Below, in pieces: positions 54,091-64,000 of a stretch of 64,000 nt of DNA (its first letter is position 1; every line of letters starts with the position of its first letter). Position numbers and translations under genes: made by a program. Source of the DNA: Pontibacillus halophilus JSM 076056 = DSM 19796 (GTDB lineage Bacteria > Bacillota > Bacilli > Bacillales > BH030062); contig NZ_AULI01000002.1 of assembly GCF_000425205.1 (NCBI RefSeq), positions 186,001 to 250,000 of the forward strand. The letters are read 5' to 3'. The notes under the pieces are model-generated. The model did no database searches, was not told where the DNA came from, and saw only the letters and a list, made by a program, of their open reading frames with translations.

Positions 54091-54872
54091 AGAATTTCAT
54101 ATTCATCAGGTGTGCACTGAATCACCATCGTTCCAACTTCTTTAAGCTGATAGACGTCAATCCATGACTCCTGAAAGCGTGCCATAAGCCCTTCATTCAC
54201 TTCTTTGCCTTTCACATCATAAATAATCGCTAAATGAGGGTCAATGGTATCTAGGAGAGGCAGTGTTGGTGACTGTGTGGATGCATAATCGCCAACCTTC
54301 AACAGCTCTGCCTTCAACGGATAACTATCCATCATCCTTTGCTCTGCTTTCACATCTCCTGTAGCCATATACAACAAAGATGTATATCCATATTGAATAA
54401 ATAGGCTCATTTCCTCTTCTTTCATCCCAGGCAATACTCGTATGGAGATTCCTGGTGTTAATTCATAGGATTGATTGTGCTCCCATTTATCACTTTCAAC
54501 GTCCCGCGGAACCTCTCCACAGACTTGCTGCACTTCCCCTGAATAGATGAGTTTCTCTACACTAAGGCGGTTCATAAGCTTGCCAGTATTTCCACACGTT
54601 TCGCTTGTCTGATTGGTTAGAATGATTGCATCTAAGTGGTGAATATGGAAATCATCCAAATAACCGACCAACGCTTCTTCGCTAGCAGCTGACCCCGTGT
54701 TAAATAAGAATTGTTCTCCTCTACCCGTTTGGATAAGCATCGATTCCCCATCAGGCAGATCAAAGAAAGCATAACGAATTACATTAGGCTGTAAAGGCGC
54801 TAAGTCCGCCACAACATGTGTAGGCAAGTTCAAGCCGATACAGATGATGACTACAATGGAAAGCCAACGCAT
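54078..54872 (-). CDS. Secreted ComEC-like MBL-fold protein lacking metal ligands
   Basis: A signal peptide (residues 1-22, WLSIVVIICIGLNLPTHVVA) precedes a domain that follows the ComEC C-terminal MBL fold: YAFFDLPDGESMLIQTGRGE, FLFNTG, LDAIILTNQTSETCGN (81-95), YMATGDVKAEQ (169-178), LLKVGDYASTQS (191-201). Canonical HxHxDH is replaced by N-x-T-x-E-T, and the KVGHHGS His by DYA, while TGD keeps its Asp. It is therefore probably not a metal hydrolase. It is 54 bases after dinG on the same strand. B. subtilis has no equivalent gene between dinG and ypmA as far as I know. Confidence 0.75.
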   Translation of the reverse strand: MRWLSIVVIICIGLNLPTHVVADLAPLQPNVIRYAFFDLPDGESMLIQTGRGEQFLFNTGSAASEEALVGYLDDFHIHHLDAIILTNQTSETCGNTGKLMNRLSVEKLIYSGEVQQVCGEVPRDVESDKWEHNQSYELTPGISIRVLPGMKEEEMSLFIQYGYTSLLYMATGDVKAEQRMMDSYPLKAELLKVGDYASTQSPTLPLLDTIDPHLAIIYDVKGKEVNEGLMARFQESWIDVYQLKEVGTMVIQCTPDEYEILKTD

Positions 54873-54926
54873 CTACATGCACCTCTTTATACAGACTACC
54901 TATTAGGATGCGTTGTTCCATTCTGT

Positions 54927-57728
54927 TTATAACCAATCTTTCGCGTGATTCATTAAATGGTGAGTAGAATCATGAACTACCTTGACATTCGGGATTGAAT
55001 CCGTGAAATATTTCCCATATTTCTTCGTTACGATGCGGTCATCGCACACGAACACAATTCCACGATCGGTTGAGGAGCGGATTAATCGACCAAAGCCTTG
55101 TTTAAATCTTATAACTGCATTAGGCAGGGAAAGATCCATAAAGGCATTACGCCCTTGTTCTTTAAGTGCTTCCGCCTTTGCCTCATATACCGGATGATCA
55201 GGGGGCTGGAAAGGCAGTCGGACAATAACAAGTGAACTTAAGTCTTCACCAGGTATGTCTACACCCTCCCAAAACGAACTCGTCCCAAATAAGATTGATT
55301 GATCGAAGGATTGAAAATTCTTCTTTAACCTTGCTCTGCTCCCACTTGATATCCCTTGGGCAATCAATACAAATTCATCTTGTGTCATAAATTCTTTAAT
55401 AGCACTGTACGTTTTTCTTAACATATCGTAAGAGGTAAAGAGCACAAGCATCCGCCCTTTCGTAACTGTTGCTAGCGAATAAATGGCCTCACACGTTGCG
55501 TAAATAAATGCCTCTTGGTCTTTACCCTTTATATCTGGAAAGTCGTTCGGTACGAACAGTTGCACCTGTTCTTTGTAATTGAACGGGGATTCTATCTGCT
55601 TCGTACTCGCCGCCTCTTCAAGTCCAAGCCGCTTCTGTATATACGAGAACGATTGCTTCATGGTTAATGTGGCACTTGTCAACACAATGCTCTCTTTCTT
55701 GTCGAACAGCGCATCCTTTAAGAGCGAAGCAACCTCAATGGGTTCGCTATTTAAGTAGACTGCATTCTTCGCACCATGAGCTTCAATTTCAATCCACTTC
55801 ACTTGATGTTCATGATCTTCAAGTAGCAGTTGGTCAATGCTGTCAATAACGCTCTCCATCCTGTCCATATACATCGATAGGTCATCCGTCCAACGTTTCG
55901 CTTCTTCTGATGATTCCGCTGCTGTAATCCATTCTTTCAGTCTTCGCAGATACGTAATCGCATCACGGACGTTAAAGAGCACGCGTTCTGACATTTCAGT
56001 GACTGCCTGCCACGCTTCTTTATGTTCATCGTTAATGGTGTAGCGATATTGGTAACGCCCAACATCATTTAAGCTAATGTCCTTTTGTTTCTTCTTTGAA
56101 ACATAGGAGAATAAATATCGAAAGAGTTCGTCTGCATCCTCTTTCATATGGATCATGAGTTTCTCCCAGTCGCTCTTTCGGTGACGCTCAGACATTTCCG
56201 GATAGGAAGCATGTAGGGATGACATCCAATCACCGGGCTTATCGCTCCCAATTTCATTCAATAAGTATTGGAAGGATACATAATCAAGCTTTAAACCAAA
56301 ATATCTCGCTGCTGTTGTTTCTAGATGATGGGCTTCATCAATAATCATCTTGCCATATGAGGGCAATAGCTGGTGCTCACTTACTAAATCTGCACACAAC
56401 AACGAATGGTTCGTAATAACGAGATTTGCTTGCTGAGCTTTCTTTCTAGCACGTTGATAGAATGACCGAGAAAACCAAGGGGATTTCGGGTCTAGATATC
56501 CCTCCGCCTCAGCCGATACACGTCTCCAGAAAATCTGCCCACTGCTCGGTAGTTGAATTTCGTCACTATCACCTGTTGTAGTTTGAGTCAACCATACGAG
56601 AATCATCGCCTTTGTTAAAGTGACATCATAATTATCACGTCCGCTCGTCTGTAGCTCATATTCAAATTTCTTCAAGCTTAGATAGTGCTGCTTCCCTTTC
56701 ATTAATGCCGTCTTAAAGTTGAAAGGAAGGACGCTCTGTAGTCTTGGAATTTCGCTCGTTAACAGCTGCGCTTGCAACTGAGTGGTATGCGTACTAATCA
56801 TGACGCGCTCATTTTCTTTGACACTCTCATAAATAGCAGGTAACAAATAGGCAAGTGACTTCCCAGTACCTGTCTCTGCTTCAATTAAGGCATGATCATG
56901 TGACTGAAAAGCATCATAAATACAATGAGCCATTTCTTCCTGGCCTTCGCGTCTCTCATAATAAGACAAATGCTTGCTCATAAAGCCATTCTCACCAAGA
57001 GTATCTTCAAGAAATGGCTCAAACCCCTCAAAGGACACGTGAGGCTCATCCTCATCAGACACTGGTTTACGTAATGCAATCCCCCGGAAAATTTCTAAAT
57101 CGTCTCGTTCTTCTACCGTAAACGCTTGTTGATTCATCCAGTTTCGTAAATGTTCTGACCAGTCACTTTTCAGCTTTCGTTCAAGGTCCATAAGGGAATT
57201 TAACGTTTCATACGGTAATGCCTCCCCTCGCTGCAACAGCTGTAGAAGTACATCCCCAGTAACCGCTGCATCACTAAGAGCTCGATGGGGGTCATCATGT
57301 TGAACGTTTAGAAATTCGGCTAGCTGAGACAATTTATACCCAGGAGCTTCTGGAACCAAGATTCGAGCTAGTTCAACTGTATCTAGTACTTTCATATGTA
57401 AAGGTACATGCCCAGTACGCTCCACTTCCGCATTTAGAAAGTTCAAATCAAATTGAACATGATGCGCAACAAAGTAAGCGTCTTGGCATCTCTTAAGAAT
57501 ATCTTTCACCACATCTTCAAAATAAGGAGCATCTTCAACATCTTCATCGCGAATACCCGTTAACTGAGTAATAAAGGATGGGATGGGTTGTCCTGGATTC
57601 ACGAACGACTGGTACTGATCGGTTACTATTCCGTCCACAATTGTAACCATCCCAATCTCGATAATTCGGTCTCCCTTTTTAGGGGAATGGCCAGTTGTTT
57701 CTATATCCACTATTACATATTTCGTCAT
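54927..57728 (-). CDS. dinG: DinG-family exonuclease/helicase-like protein
   Basis: The 933-residue product has an N-terminal DnaQ-type 3'-5' exonuclease (residues about 1-165: YVIVDIETTGHSPKKGDRII; HHVQFDLNFLN; HDDPHRALSDA). A superfamily 2 helicase follows, with Walker A LIEAETGTGKSLAYLLPAIY, DEAH in MIIDEAHHLETTAARYF, and motif VI region RFKQGFGRLIRSSTDRG. The ATG at 57726-57728 with AAGAAGGTG upstream replaces a TTG reading six codons longer. B. subtilis DinG has this same exonuclease fusion. No Fe-S cluster cysteines are obvious. Confidence 0.93.
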   Translation of the reverse strand: MTKYVIVDIETTGHSPKKGDRIIEIGMVTIVDGIVTDQYQSFVNPGQPIPSFITQLTGIRDEDVEDAPYFEDVVKDILKRCQDAYFVAHHVQFDLNFLNAEVERTGHVPLHMKVLDTVELARILVPEAPGYKLSQLAEFLNVQHDDPHRALSDAAVTGDVLLQLLQRGEALPYETLNSLMDLERKLKSDWSEHLRNWMNQQAFTVEERDDLEIFRGIALRKPVSDEDEPHVSFEGFEPFLEDTLGENGFMSKHLSYYERREGQEEMAHCIYDAFQSHDHALIEAETGTGKSLAYLLPAIYESVKENERVMISTHTTQLQAQLLTSEIPRLQSVLPFNFKTALMKGKQHYLSLKKFEYELQTSGRDNYDVTLTKAMILVWLTQTTTGDSDEIQLPSSGQIFWRRVSAEAEGYLDPKSPWFSRSFYQRARKKAQQANLVITNHSLLCADLVSEHQLLPSYGKMIIDEAHHLETTAARYFGLKLDYVSFQYLLNEIGSDKPGDWMSSLHASYPEMSERHRKSDWEKLMIHMKEDADELFRYLFSYVSKKKQKDISLNDVGRYQYRYTINDEHKEAWQAVTEMSERVLFNVRDAITYLRRLKEWITAAESSEEAKRWTDDLSMYMDRMESVIDSIDQLLLEDHEHQVKWIEIEAHGAKNAVYLNSEPIEVASLLKDALFDKKESIVLTSATLTMKQSFSYIQKRLGLEEAASTKQIESPFNYKEQVQLFVPNDFPDIKGKDQEAFIYATCEAIYSLATVTKGRMLVLFTSYDMLRKTYSAIKEFMTQDEFVLIAQGISSGSRARLKKNFQSFDQSILFGTSSFWEGVDIPGEDLSSLVIVRLPFQPPDHPVYEAKAEALKEQGRNAFMDLSLPNAVIRFKQGFGRLIRSSTDRGIVFVCDDRIVTKKYGKYFTDSIPNVKVVHDSTHHLMNHAKDWL

Positions 57729-57748
57729 TCGTACACCTTCTTTCAACT

Positions 57749-57778
57749 AAAAAGAAAACTCCCAAACAATAGGGAGTT
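57749..57778 (-). terminator. Terminator between panD and dinG
   Basis: Arms AACTCCC / GGGAGTT with TTGTTT-rich loop are followed by TTCTTTTT on the minus strand. The panD stop lies at the edge of the stem. Confidence 0.85.
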
Positions 57779-58145
57779 AGAGCACCGTTAACGGTGGTTC
57801 CTGATGAATAAGCTCTACAATTTCGTTATGCTCATTCATAATTGCAACCTTAGGAGTAAACGTTTCAAGTTCTTTCTCATCCACTAAGGCGTAAGAGACA
57901 ACGATGACTATATCACCAGGTTGCACTAACCGGGCAGCTGCGCCATTTAGGCACACAACCCCACTATTCCGTTCTCCTGGGATGACATAGGTTTCTAGTC
58001 GTGCTCCATTATTGTTATTAACAATTTGCACCTTTTCGTGTGGGAGTATTCCCACTTCGTCGAGCAGATTCGCATCAATCGTAATACTGCCGACATAATT
58101 TAAATCCGCTTCTGTTACACGAGCGCGGTGAATTTTCGATTTCAT
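57777..58145 (-). CDS. panD: Aspartate 1-decarboxylase
   Basis: PanD makes beta-alanine from aspartate for pantothenate. It self-cleaves at Gly-Ser, here YVGSITID, to form the catalytic pyruvoyl group. Other family parts are [40 protein letters not shown] and the Tyr in [11 protein letters not shown]. The start is taken as the ATG at 58143-58145 ([10 protein letters not shown]); two ATGs upstream are possible (58157, 58160). It is the last gene of the panBCD operon and has its own terminator. Confidence 0.95.
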   Translation of the reverse strand: MKSKIHRARVTEADLNYVGSITIDANLLDEVGILPHEKVQIVNNNNGARLETYVIPGERNSGVVCLNGAAARLVQPGDIVIVVSYALVDEKELETFTPKVAIMNEHNEIVELIHQEPPLTVL

Positions 58146-58174
58146 CATCGTGCGCATCATAGAACGCAGTCCTC

Positions 58175-59047
58175 CTATCGTAACACTGTACTTTGGTGTC
58201 CATGTTGATCCATGATGACATTGTCGATGAGGCGCGCCTGTTGAAAATAGACAGCTAATGCCAGAATGACTTGCCCTTCTACACGATGAATACGTTCCAG
58301 ACTCGGATATGCCAGTAGATCAACGTAATCTATTTTACCATGAGTATGCGTGTTAATGAAGTGGGAAACTGCTTGACGGATGGTCTCTACATCCCGCTCT
58401 CCTGCTACTATCATCCCTCGTCCTATCTGTAATGCTTCTTGAAGCTTTGGTGCCACTTTCCTCTCATCTTCATGAAGGTAGACGTTTCTTGAACTCATGG
58501 CAAGCCCATCTGCTTCACGCCTTGTAGGAACGGGGATCAGCTCAATTGGGAAATTGAAATCTCGAATGAGACCCGCTACTATAGCTAGTTGTTGTGCATC
58601 TTTCTCACCAAAGTAAGTCCTGGTCGGCATGATAATCGTGAATAGTTTCGTTAAGACGGTCGCGACTCCATCGAAATGACCTGGCCTACTACTTCCGCAC
58701 AAGACATCGACACCAGATTGAACCTTTACGGTGACAAGAGGAGATTCCGGGTACATATCAGATACGTCAGGCATGAACACGAAATCTACCTCTGTCTCCA
58801 GAGCCACGAGCATGTCTCGTTTTTCGTCTCTTGGATAGCGGTCTAGGTCCTCATTCGCTCCAAATTGAAGAGGGTTAACAAAGATACTCAACACAACGAT
58901 ATCATTTTGATTACGAGCTTCTAGTAATAAGCTCTTATGCCCCTCATGTAAGTATCCCATAGTAGGGACGAACCCAATTGTGGCACCATCGGCACGGAGA
59001 TGGGCAAGTTCTTGTTGGAGTTCGGTAGCTGTTGAGAAGATTCTCAT
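58175..59047 (-). CDS. panC: Pantothenate synthetase (pantoate-beta-alanine ligase)
   Basis: PanC joins pantoate and beta-alanine using ATP. The 290-residue product shows [20 protein letters not shown] (HIGH-type site), [33 protein letters not shown], and KMSKS-like [15 protein letters not shown]. It overlaps the panB stop by four bases. It follows panB and precedes panD. Confidence 0.97.
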   Translation of the reverse strand: MRIFSTATELQQELAHLRADGATIGFVPTMGYLHEGHKSLLLEARNQNDIVVLSIFVNPLQFGANEDLDRYPRDEKRDMLVALETEVDFVFMPDVSDMYPESPLVTVKVQSGVDVLCGSSRPGHFDGVATVLTKLFTIIMPTRTYFGEKDAQQLAIVAGLIRDFNFPIELIPVPTRREADGLAMSSRNVYLHEDERKVAPKLQEALQIGRGMIVAGERDVETIRQAVSHFINTHTHGKIDYVDLLAYPSLERIHRVEGQVILALAVYFQQARLIDNVIMDQHGHQSTVLR

Positions 59048-59883
59048 ACCCGTTCACTTCCATATAGGTGCTGAATTGTTTCTTCTTGAATGGAGAAACC
59101 ATGTTCATCTGAAGGGAATGCGCTTGATTTCACTTCTTGAACGAATGCAGATAAAGCATCATTGGCTACACTGTTCAAGTTTGTATAGGCTTTAGCAAAT
59201 TTAGGTAGCCTGTCCACACCGTAGGTTACTAGGTCATGATAAACAAGTACCTGACCATCACAGTCAGGACCAGCTCCAATCCCGATAACAGGGATATTTA
59301 CAACTTCAGCTATGAGAGCAGCTAATGAGCTCGGCACACATTCAAGGACGAGAGCGATGGCTCCACTTCTTTCTGTCGCTTTTGCATCATCGATAAGCTG
59401 TTGAGCTGCTTCTAGCTCTTTCCCCTGTACTTTATAACCACCTAACACATGAACGGATTGTGGTGTAAGACCTAGGTGAGCAACAACAGGTATCCCAGCG
59501 AACGTTAACTTCTGAATCACGTTCAATACCTCTCCGGCTCCTTCAACTTTCAAGGCGTGCGCGCTTGTCTCTTGAAACATTCGCTTAGCATGAAGGAGTG
59601 TTTGCTCCATAGATACGTGATAGGACATAAAGGGCATATCTACAACGAGGTATGTATTTGGTGCCCCTCTTTTCACTGCTTTCCCATGATGAATCATATC
59701 GTCTACTGTCACTGGTATTGTTGATTCATAGCCAAGCACAACCATCCCAAGTGAATCTCCTACAAGGATCATATCTACTCCACTTGTTTCTGCTTGTTTC
59801 GCAGAAGGATAGTCATAGGCTGTGACCATAGCGATCTTTTTCCCGGTCTTCTTCATTTGACCCAACTGTTTATGTGTTTTCAT
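59044..59883 (-). CDS. panB: 3-methyl-2-oxobutanoate hydroxymethyltransferase
   Basis: PanB makes ketopantoate from 2-oxoisovalerate and methylene-THF. The 279-residue product has [40 protein letters not shown] (metal-binding Asp), [16 protein letters not shown], and [20 protein letters not shown]. The ATG starting [10 protein letters not shown] at 59881-59883 is chosen; one two codons earlier is possible. It overlaps the birA stop region by 14 bases, so birA-panB-panC-panD is one operon. Confidence 0.97.
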   Translation of the reverse strand: MKTHKQLGQMKKTGKKIAMVTAYDYPSAKQAETSGVDMILVGDSLGMVVLGYESTIPVTVDDMIHHGKAVKRGAPNTYLVVDMPFMSYHVSMEQTLLHAKRMFQETSAHALKVEGAGEVLNVIQKLTFAGIPVVAHLGLTPQSVHVLGGYKVQGKELEAAQQLIDDAKATERSGAIALVLECVPSSLAALIAEVVNIPVIGIGAGPDCDGQVLVYHDLVTYGVDRLPKFAKAYTNLNSVANDALSAFVQEVKSSAFPSDEHGFSIQEETIQHLYGSERV

Positions 59884-60868
59884 CCTCATCTTTCCCCCAC
59901 TTTATTTCTGCTGAATAGAGAATCTCTTCTTTCCCATCTTCATCACATACTTTTAAAGCTCCATCTGGCTCAATCCCTAATAGAAGAGCCCGCCACTCTC
60001 GCTTCGCTGTCTTCACTACAACGCGTTCCCCAATTCGATAAGCAAATGCTTCCCAGCGAAGCTTAATGCGTTGAAATCCGTGTTCCATGTATTCCTCATA
60101 TCGCTTCTCAAACGTTTGCAACAAAGCTTGAATAAATGGTGTAAGCTCAAAGGATTGACCCGTTTCATTCCGAACGGATGTTGCAATAGATTGAATCTCT
60201 TCAGGAAAATGCTCCGCTTCATGGTTTACATTAATCCCTGTCCCTAACACGATGTACTGGATTTGATCATGTTCTGCTTGAAGTTCAGTTAAAATGCCTG
60301 CAAGCTTCTTCCCATTTGAAAGGATATCATTGGGCCATTTTATTTGAGGCTTCATCCCACAATGTGTTTTAAGCACTTCTGCCAAGACAGTCGCTGCTAA
60401 CAAAGTCATTTGAGGCGCTCGGTGAGGTTCAATCTCCGGGCGCAAGAGCATGCTCATCCAGACGCCTTCCCCTTTTCTAGAATGCCAAGACCGATTCAAG
60501 CGACCTCTTCCCCTTGTCTGTTCATCAGCAAGAACCACAGTTCCATGCTCCGCATTTTGTTGAGCGAATTCATGGGCATGCAACTGTGTTGAGCCTACGC
60601 TACTGTAATGGTGCAGCCGCTGCCCTAGCCAGTTTGTCTCAAGTCCCCATTTCACCGTATTTGCACTTAATTTATCAGGAGTATGAACGATTCGATACCC
60701 CTTCCTAGGAGCAGCTTCTATGGTGTACCCATCTTTCTCTAATTCCTTCATATGCTTCCAGATTGCTGAACGACTAATATTCAAAGCTTCTGAAAGCACT
60801 TGACCAGAAACATATTCACGCTCTCGGTCTTGTAATAAATGAATTAACTTGGATCGTGTGGATTCCAT
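59870..60868 (-). CDS. birA: Bifunctional biotin ligase / biotin repressor BirA
   Basis: BirA attaches biotin to carboxylases and represses biotin genes. The 332-residue product has an N-terminal winged helix ([20 protein letters not shown]), the ligase core with [30 protein letters not shown] (biotinyl-AMP loop), and [22 protein letters not shown]-terminal SH3-like part follows. It overlaps the cca end by 25 bases. Confidence 0.96.
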   Translation of the reverse strand: MESTRSKLIHLLQDREREYVSGQVLSEALNISRSAIWKHMKELEKDGYTIEAAPRKGYRIVHTPDKLSANTVKWGLETNWLGQRLHHYSSVGSTQLHAHEFAQQNAEHGTVVLADEQTRGRGRLNRSWHSRKGEGVWMSMLLRPEIEPHRAPQMTLLAATVLAEVLKTHCGMKPQIKWPNDILSNGKKLAGILTELQAEHDQIQYIVLGTGINVNHEAEHFPEEIQSIATSVRNETGQSFELTPFIQALLQTFEKRYEEYMEHGFQRIKLRWEAFAYRIGERVVVKTAKREWRALLLGIEPDGALKVCDEDGKEEILYSAEIKWGKDEDENT

Positions 60869-62043
60869 TCAATCACCCACTCTCTAATGGTGTTGCGGTC
60901 ATTTTGCAGTTGTCCTAGGAGGACATGATATTCAATATCATTTAATAAGTTTTGAATCCATGGACCTGGCTTTTCATCTGGGAACAGTTCTTTTATGTCC
61001 TTCCCGTCTACTGCCAAGTCTGCTCGACTCTTTATCGGAAGCTCTTTAAAGAGTTTCCCTACTGATGTTTTAGGGTGTAATTGGTCATATCCTACCGAAT
61101 CCATCAATTCACGGAAGGAATCCAGAAGTTCTTCACCCACTCGATATAAAACGTAAGGAAGTGGATCACAAGACAAACGCTCAAGACCATCAAGCAATGT
61201 ATGCGCTTTATTCTTTGTCGCCTTTGATAGCTTCCATTCTGTCATGAACGTCTTCACATCAATGGTTGAATAATGAACAAGCAACGAAAGGAAAGATGCC
61301 ATATCTTGTAATGGACGGCTCGTAACTGACTCTAAGACCGGCACTAGATTGTTACGATTACGAAAGATTGGTAGTTCGTGGACCAAGCCGCTTTCAACAA
61401 GAAGCTCCACTCCTTCTTGTACGTAACGACCTGCTATTAATTTCTCCATTTCTACCGCAATGCGTTCAACCGCTATCTCCTTCAACAGCTCTCGAGAAGT
61501 TGTTAGAGCTTCTTTAGTATTCGGGGATAATCGAAAGCCTAATTGACTGACAAAGCGTGCTGCCCTCATCATTCGAAGCGGGTCTTCAAGAAATCGCTGT
61601 GATGCATCGCGTACTGTATTTAGCACCTGTTGCCTCAAGTCTTGTTGCCCATGGTAAGGGTCGACGATTCCACCCTCTACATCCATTGCAATTGCATTGA
61701 TGGTGAAGTCTCGTCTTGATAGGTCTTCTTCGATAGAAGAAGTAAAGGATACGTGGTCTGGATGGCGGAAATCCGAATACTCCCCTTCAACTCGAAACGT
61801 CGTAACTTCGTAAGATTCTCCGCAGTGTCTCACCATGACTGTACCATGTTCAATCCCAACAGGAATCACCTTCTGGAAGAGCGCTTGGACTTGTTCTGGT
61901 CGTGCAGATGTTGCAATATCCACATCTCCACTTTCACGTCCAAGTAAATAATCCCGTACCGCACCCCCGACAAAAAACGCCTGATGGCCAGCGGCCATCA
62001 GCGTTGTTAATATCGGTTTTGCCTCTTCAAATTTATCCTTCAT
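60844..62043 (-). CDS. cca: CCA tRNA nucleotidyltransferase
   Basis: Cca adds or repairs the 3' CCA of tRNAs. The 399-residue product starts [20 protein letters not shown], has the nucleotidyltransferase motif [20 protein letters not shown], then [20 protein letters not shown] and [20 protein letters not shown], plus the class II C-terminal helical domain. The ATG at 62041-62043 is chosen because it fits the family start; a longer in-frame reading to 62202 has no support. It overlaps bshA by 11 bases. Confidence 0.96.
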   Translation of the reverse strand: MKDKFEEAKPILTTLMAAGHQAFFVGGAVRDYLLGRESGDVDIATSARPEQVQALFQKVIPVGIEHGTVMVRHCGESYEVTTFRVEGEYSDFRHPDHVSFTSSIEEDLSRRDFTINAIAMDVEGGIVDPYHGQQDLRQQVLNTVRDASQRFLEDPLRMMRAARFVSQLGFRLSPNTKEALTTSRELLKEIAVERIAVEMEKLIAGRYVQEGVELLVESGLVHELPIFRNRNNLVPVLESVTSRPLQDMASFLSLLVHYSTIDVKTFMTEWKLSKATKNKAHTLLDGLERLSCDPLPYVLYRVGEELLDSFRELMDSVGYDQLHPKTSVGKLFKELPIKSRADLAVDGKDIKELFPDEKPGPWIQNLLNDIEYHVLLGQLQNDRNTIREWVIEWNPHDPS

Positions 62044-63184
62044 GAACAAGACTCCTTTGCTGAAGCAATTCCTTATAGATGGATTCATAGTGCTCACGGA
62101 TTGTGGCGGAATGAAACTCATTTTGAACACGTTGCAGTCCATTCGTAATGAATGTACTCGATAGCTCATCATCTTGTAAGATTTGTAGTGCATAGGAGGC
62201 AATTTGGTCTACATCGCCAACTTCTGCAATAAATCCTGATTTACCGTGCCCAATAACTTCAGGAATCCCGCCGATATTCGTGCCAATACAAGGAACACCA
62301 CAAGACATTGCTTCCAACAAGACAAGTCCAAAGCTCTCTTTCTCAGATAAGAGGAGTTTAAGATCAGCTAATGAAAGCAATTCAGAGACATTCTCTTGTT
62401 TGCCAAGGAATAAGACTCGGTCTCTTAAGCCCTTCTCTTGGACAAGCTGACAAATCGCTGAATACTCAGGTCCATCACCAACAAGCAATAATTTAGCGTC
62501 AACTTTAGCAGCTACTTGTTCAAACGCTAAGATTACATCTTGAACGCGCTTCACCTTTCTGAAGTTCGAAATATGAATAAGCACTTTCTCATGAGAGCTA
62601 ATGCCATACTCTTCTCGAAGATGACTGACATCATGTTTACGGTATTCTCTTTCATCCACAAAGTTATAGACAACATCCATGTCTCTTTCTACTTGTAGCA
62701 TGTCTTTCGTCTGATGCACTAAGCTCTCAGAAACGGCAGTAACCCTGTCTGATTTCTCAATCCCAAATCGGATCATCCGTTTTAGCGAGGAGTCTACACC
62801 AAGGACCGTGATATCTGTTCCGTGCAACGTTGTCACGATTTTCAAGTCATGACTGACCATTTCCTTCGCTAGGATGGCACAAATCGCGTGCGGCATGGCA
62901 TAGTGAACGTGCAAGATGTCAATCCCTTCCCGCTCTACAACCTCTGCCATCTTATTGGCTAATGCTAGGTCATATGGCGGGTATTGAAAGACTGGATAGT
63001 GATTGACTTCTACTTCATGATAATAAATATTCGGATAGACGCGGTTCAATCGAAACGGCACGTTGGACGTAATGAAATGGACCTCGTATCCATGTTCCGC
63101 TAATAACTTGCCGAGTTCTGTCGCAATGACGCCAGACCCTCCGACAGTCGGATAGCATGTAATTCCTATTTTAGTTGGCTTCAT
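62033..63184 (-). CDS. bshA: N-acetylglucosaminyl malate synthase BshA (bacillithiol pathway)
   Basis: BshA joins N-acetylglucosamine from UDP-GlcNAc to malate, the first step of bacillithiol synthesis. The 383-residue GT4 enzyme begins [20 protein letters not shown], has [32 protein letters not shown], and the donor site [20 protein letters not shown] with SEKESFG. The start at 63182-63184 is preceded by AAGGGTG. It follows mgsA by five bases: the bshB1 deacetylase gene usually between them is missing. Confidence 0.94.
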   Translation of the reverse strand: MKPTKIGITCYPTVGGSGVIATELGKLLAEHGYEVHFITSNVPFRLNRVYPNIYYHEVEVNHYPVFQYPPYDLALANKMAEVVEREGIDILHVHYAMPHAICAILAKEMVSHDLKIVTTLHGTDITVLGVDSSLKRMIRFGIEKSDRVTAVSESLVHQTKDMLQVERDMDVVYNFVDEREYRKHDVSHLREEYGISSHEKVLIHISNFRKVKRVQDVILAFEQVAAKVDAKLLLVGDGPEYSAICQLVQEKGLRDRVLFLGKQENVSELLSLADLKLLLSEKESFGLVLLEAMSCGVPCIGTNIGGIPEVIGHGKSGFIAEVGDVDQIASYALQILQDDELSSTFITNGLQRVQNEFHSATIREHYESIYKELLQQRSLVHEG

Positions 63185-63189
63185 GTTTT

Positions 63190-63603
63190 TCACCCTTGCT
63201 GATTGTTCTCGTGAACGATTTCCCTCCATTGAAAGTCGCCACGATCAATGGCTCGAATGACAATTTCACCTGCCGCCAAATTTGTAGCTAAAGGAATTTG
63301 GTAAACATCACACAAACGAAGCAGCGCACTTACGTCTGGCTCATGTGGTTGAGCAGTCAAAGGGTCCCGGAAGAAGATGACCACATCCATTTGGTTGTCT
63401 GCAATATAAGCACCAATCTGTTGGTCTCCACCTAGTGGACCTGATTTGAATTTGTGTACAGGTAATCCTGTTGCGTCTGAAATTCGTGTTCCTGTTGTCC
63501 CTGTAGCGTATAGCGTATGGTTTTCTAAAATGTGTTTATAAGCGGTAGAGAATTGAACCATATCCGCCTTTTTTTGATCATGGGCAATCAATGCAATATT
63601 CAT
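63190..63603 (-). CDS. mgsA: Methylglyoxal synthase
   Basis: MgsA converts dihydroxyacetone phosphate to methylglyoxal. The 137-residue product shows [20 protein letters not shown], the phosphate-binding [35 protein letters not shown] with catalytic Asp, and [20 protein letters not shown]. It is the second visible gene of the dapB-mgsA-bshA-cca-birA-pan operon; dapB ends 12 bases earlier. Confidence 0.96.
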   Translation of the reverse strand: MNIALIAHDQKKADMVQFSTAYKHILENHTLYATGTTGTRISDATGLPVHKFKSGPLGGDQQIGAYIADNQMDVVIFFRDPLTAQPHEPDVSALLRLCDVYQIPLATNLAAGEIVIRAIDRGDFQWREIVHENNQQG

Positions 63604-63615
63604 GGTTTCGCTCCT

Positions 63616-64000
63616 TTACTGTAATAGATTTTCTAAGCCGTAAACAAGCGTATCGATTTTTTGTACTTCATCCACACATAATTTGACACCTGACATAAAG
63701 GACTCTCGGTTGTAGGAATCATGTTTAATGGTTAACGTTTGACCGGAAGCTCCGAACATGACTTCTTGATGTGCAACGAGTCCTGGCAGCCGAACACTGT
63801 GAATTCTCATTCCGTCTACGTCTGCTCCACGTGCTCCTTCAATGGTCTCAGTTTCATTTTCGTGGCCTTGTTTTTTCTCATGGCGAACTTCTTGAATCAG
63901 CTCTGCCGTCTTCGCTGCCGTCCCACTTGGAGCATCTAGTTTCTGGTCATGGTGACGTTCGATAATTTCGACATCTGGGAAGTATTTCGCAGCCATCTTA
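63616..64000 (-). CDS. dapB: 4-hydroxy-tetrahydrodipicolinate reductase (partial)
   Basis: DapB acts in lysine and diaminopimelate synthesis. Only the C-terminal 128 codons are in the window. They show [20 protein letters not shown] (catalytic His-His, Lys), [20 protein letters not shown], and [16 protein letters not shown]. The frame runs off the window edge; the N-terminal NAD(P)H-binding part lies beyond it. Confidence 0.95.
   Translation of the reverse strand, partial: KMAAKYFPDVEIIERHHDQKLDAPSGTAAKTAELIQEVRHEKKQGHENETETIEGARGADVDGMRIHSVRLPGLVAHQEVMFGASGQTLTIKHDSYNRESFMSGVKLCVDEVQKIDTLVYGLENLLQ

Noticed and set aside
1-64000. tRNA genes, CRISPR arrays, insertion sequences and prophage
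   Set aside because: No tRNA arms, spaced direct repeats, transposase motifs or phage structural genes were found on reading both strands.

Overview
The window looks like chromosomal DNA of a spore-forming member of the Bacillaceae. Gene content and order from about 36 kb to 64 kb follow the Bacillus subtilis ypsC-rnpB-gpsB-ypsA-cotD ... recU-ponA ... nth-dnaD-asnS-aspB-ypmB-ypmA-dinG-panDCB-birA-cca-bshA-mgsA-dapB segment. Ribosome binding sites are strong GGAGG types, TTG and GTG starts are frequent, and spore genes (CotD-like coat protein, SspM-like SASP) are present. Placement near moderately halophilic genera (Halobacillus/Pontibacillus-like) is only a guess, prompted by acidic tails such as that of the PBP.

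Layout. 0-4.6 kb: a LacI-type regulator, sugar-binding lipoprotein and two MalFG-type permeases (the last cut by the window edge), with two identical operator/cre palindromes in front. 4.7-8.3 kb: sulfite reductase cysJI. 8.5-25 kb: an accessory stretch of mostly single genes: a second LacI regulator with its palindrome, GNATs, two serine hydrolases (one frameshifted), a cupin, a PlsY-like acyltransferase coupled to a GNAT/class V aminotransferase fusion, an MFS transporter, NUDIX proteins, a nucleoside transporter and a GrpB protein. It also holds several decayed genes: an LtaS-type sulfatase remnant, a headless GNAT and membrane-protein fragments. 25.2-28.7 kb: an ABC exporter with its own histidine kinase and response regulator. 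28.8-35.3 kb: a lipoprotein, a NUDIX protein, an acyl-CoA synthetase, a PspC protein and the ydbS-ydbT pair. 36-64 kb: the conserved backbone, interrupted by cdd, a large RND-type exporter and small ORFs.

How the genes work together. PanB, PanC and PanD lead to pantothenate and CoA, beside BirA and the tRNA CCA enzyme. BshA starts bacillithiol synthesis, but the deacetylase gene bshB1 that usually separates mgsA and bshA is absent. RecU and the class A PBP form one operon. AspB and AsnS are adjacent. DnaD (primosome) and Nth (base excision repair) sit together. CysJ and CysI reduce sulfite to sulfide.

Most interesting items: the PlsY-like plus GNAT-aminotransferase fusion operon (15.2-17.3 kb), whose product is unknown; a secreted ComEC-like metallo-beta-lactamase-fold protein that has lost its metal-binding histidines (54.1 kb); and a MalF-type permease with about 150 extra extracytoplasmic residues. 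No tRNA, CRISPR array, insertion sequence or prophage was seen.
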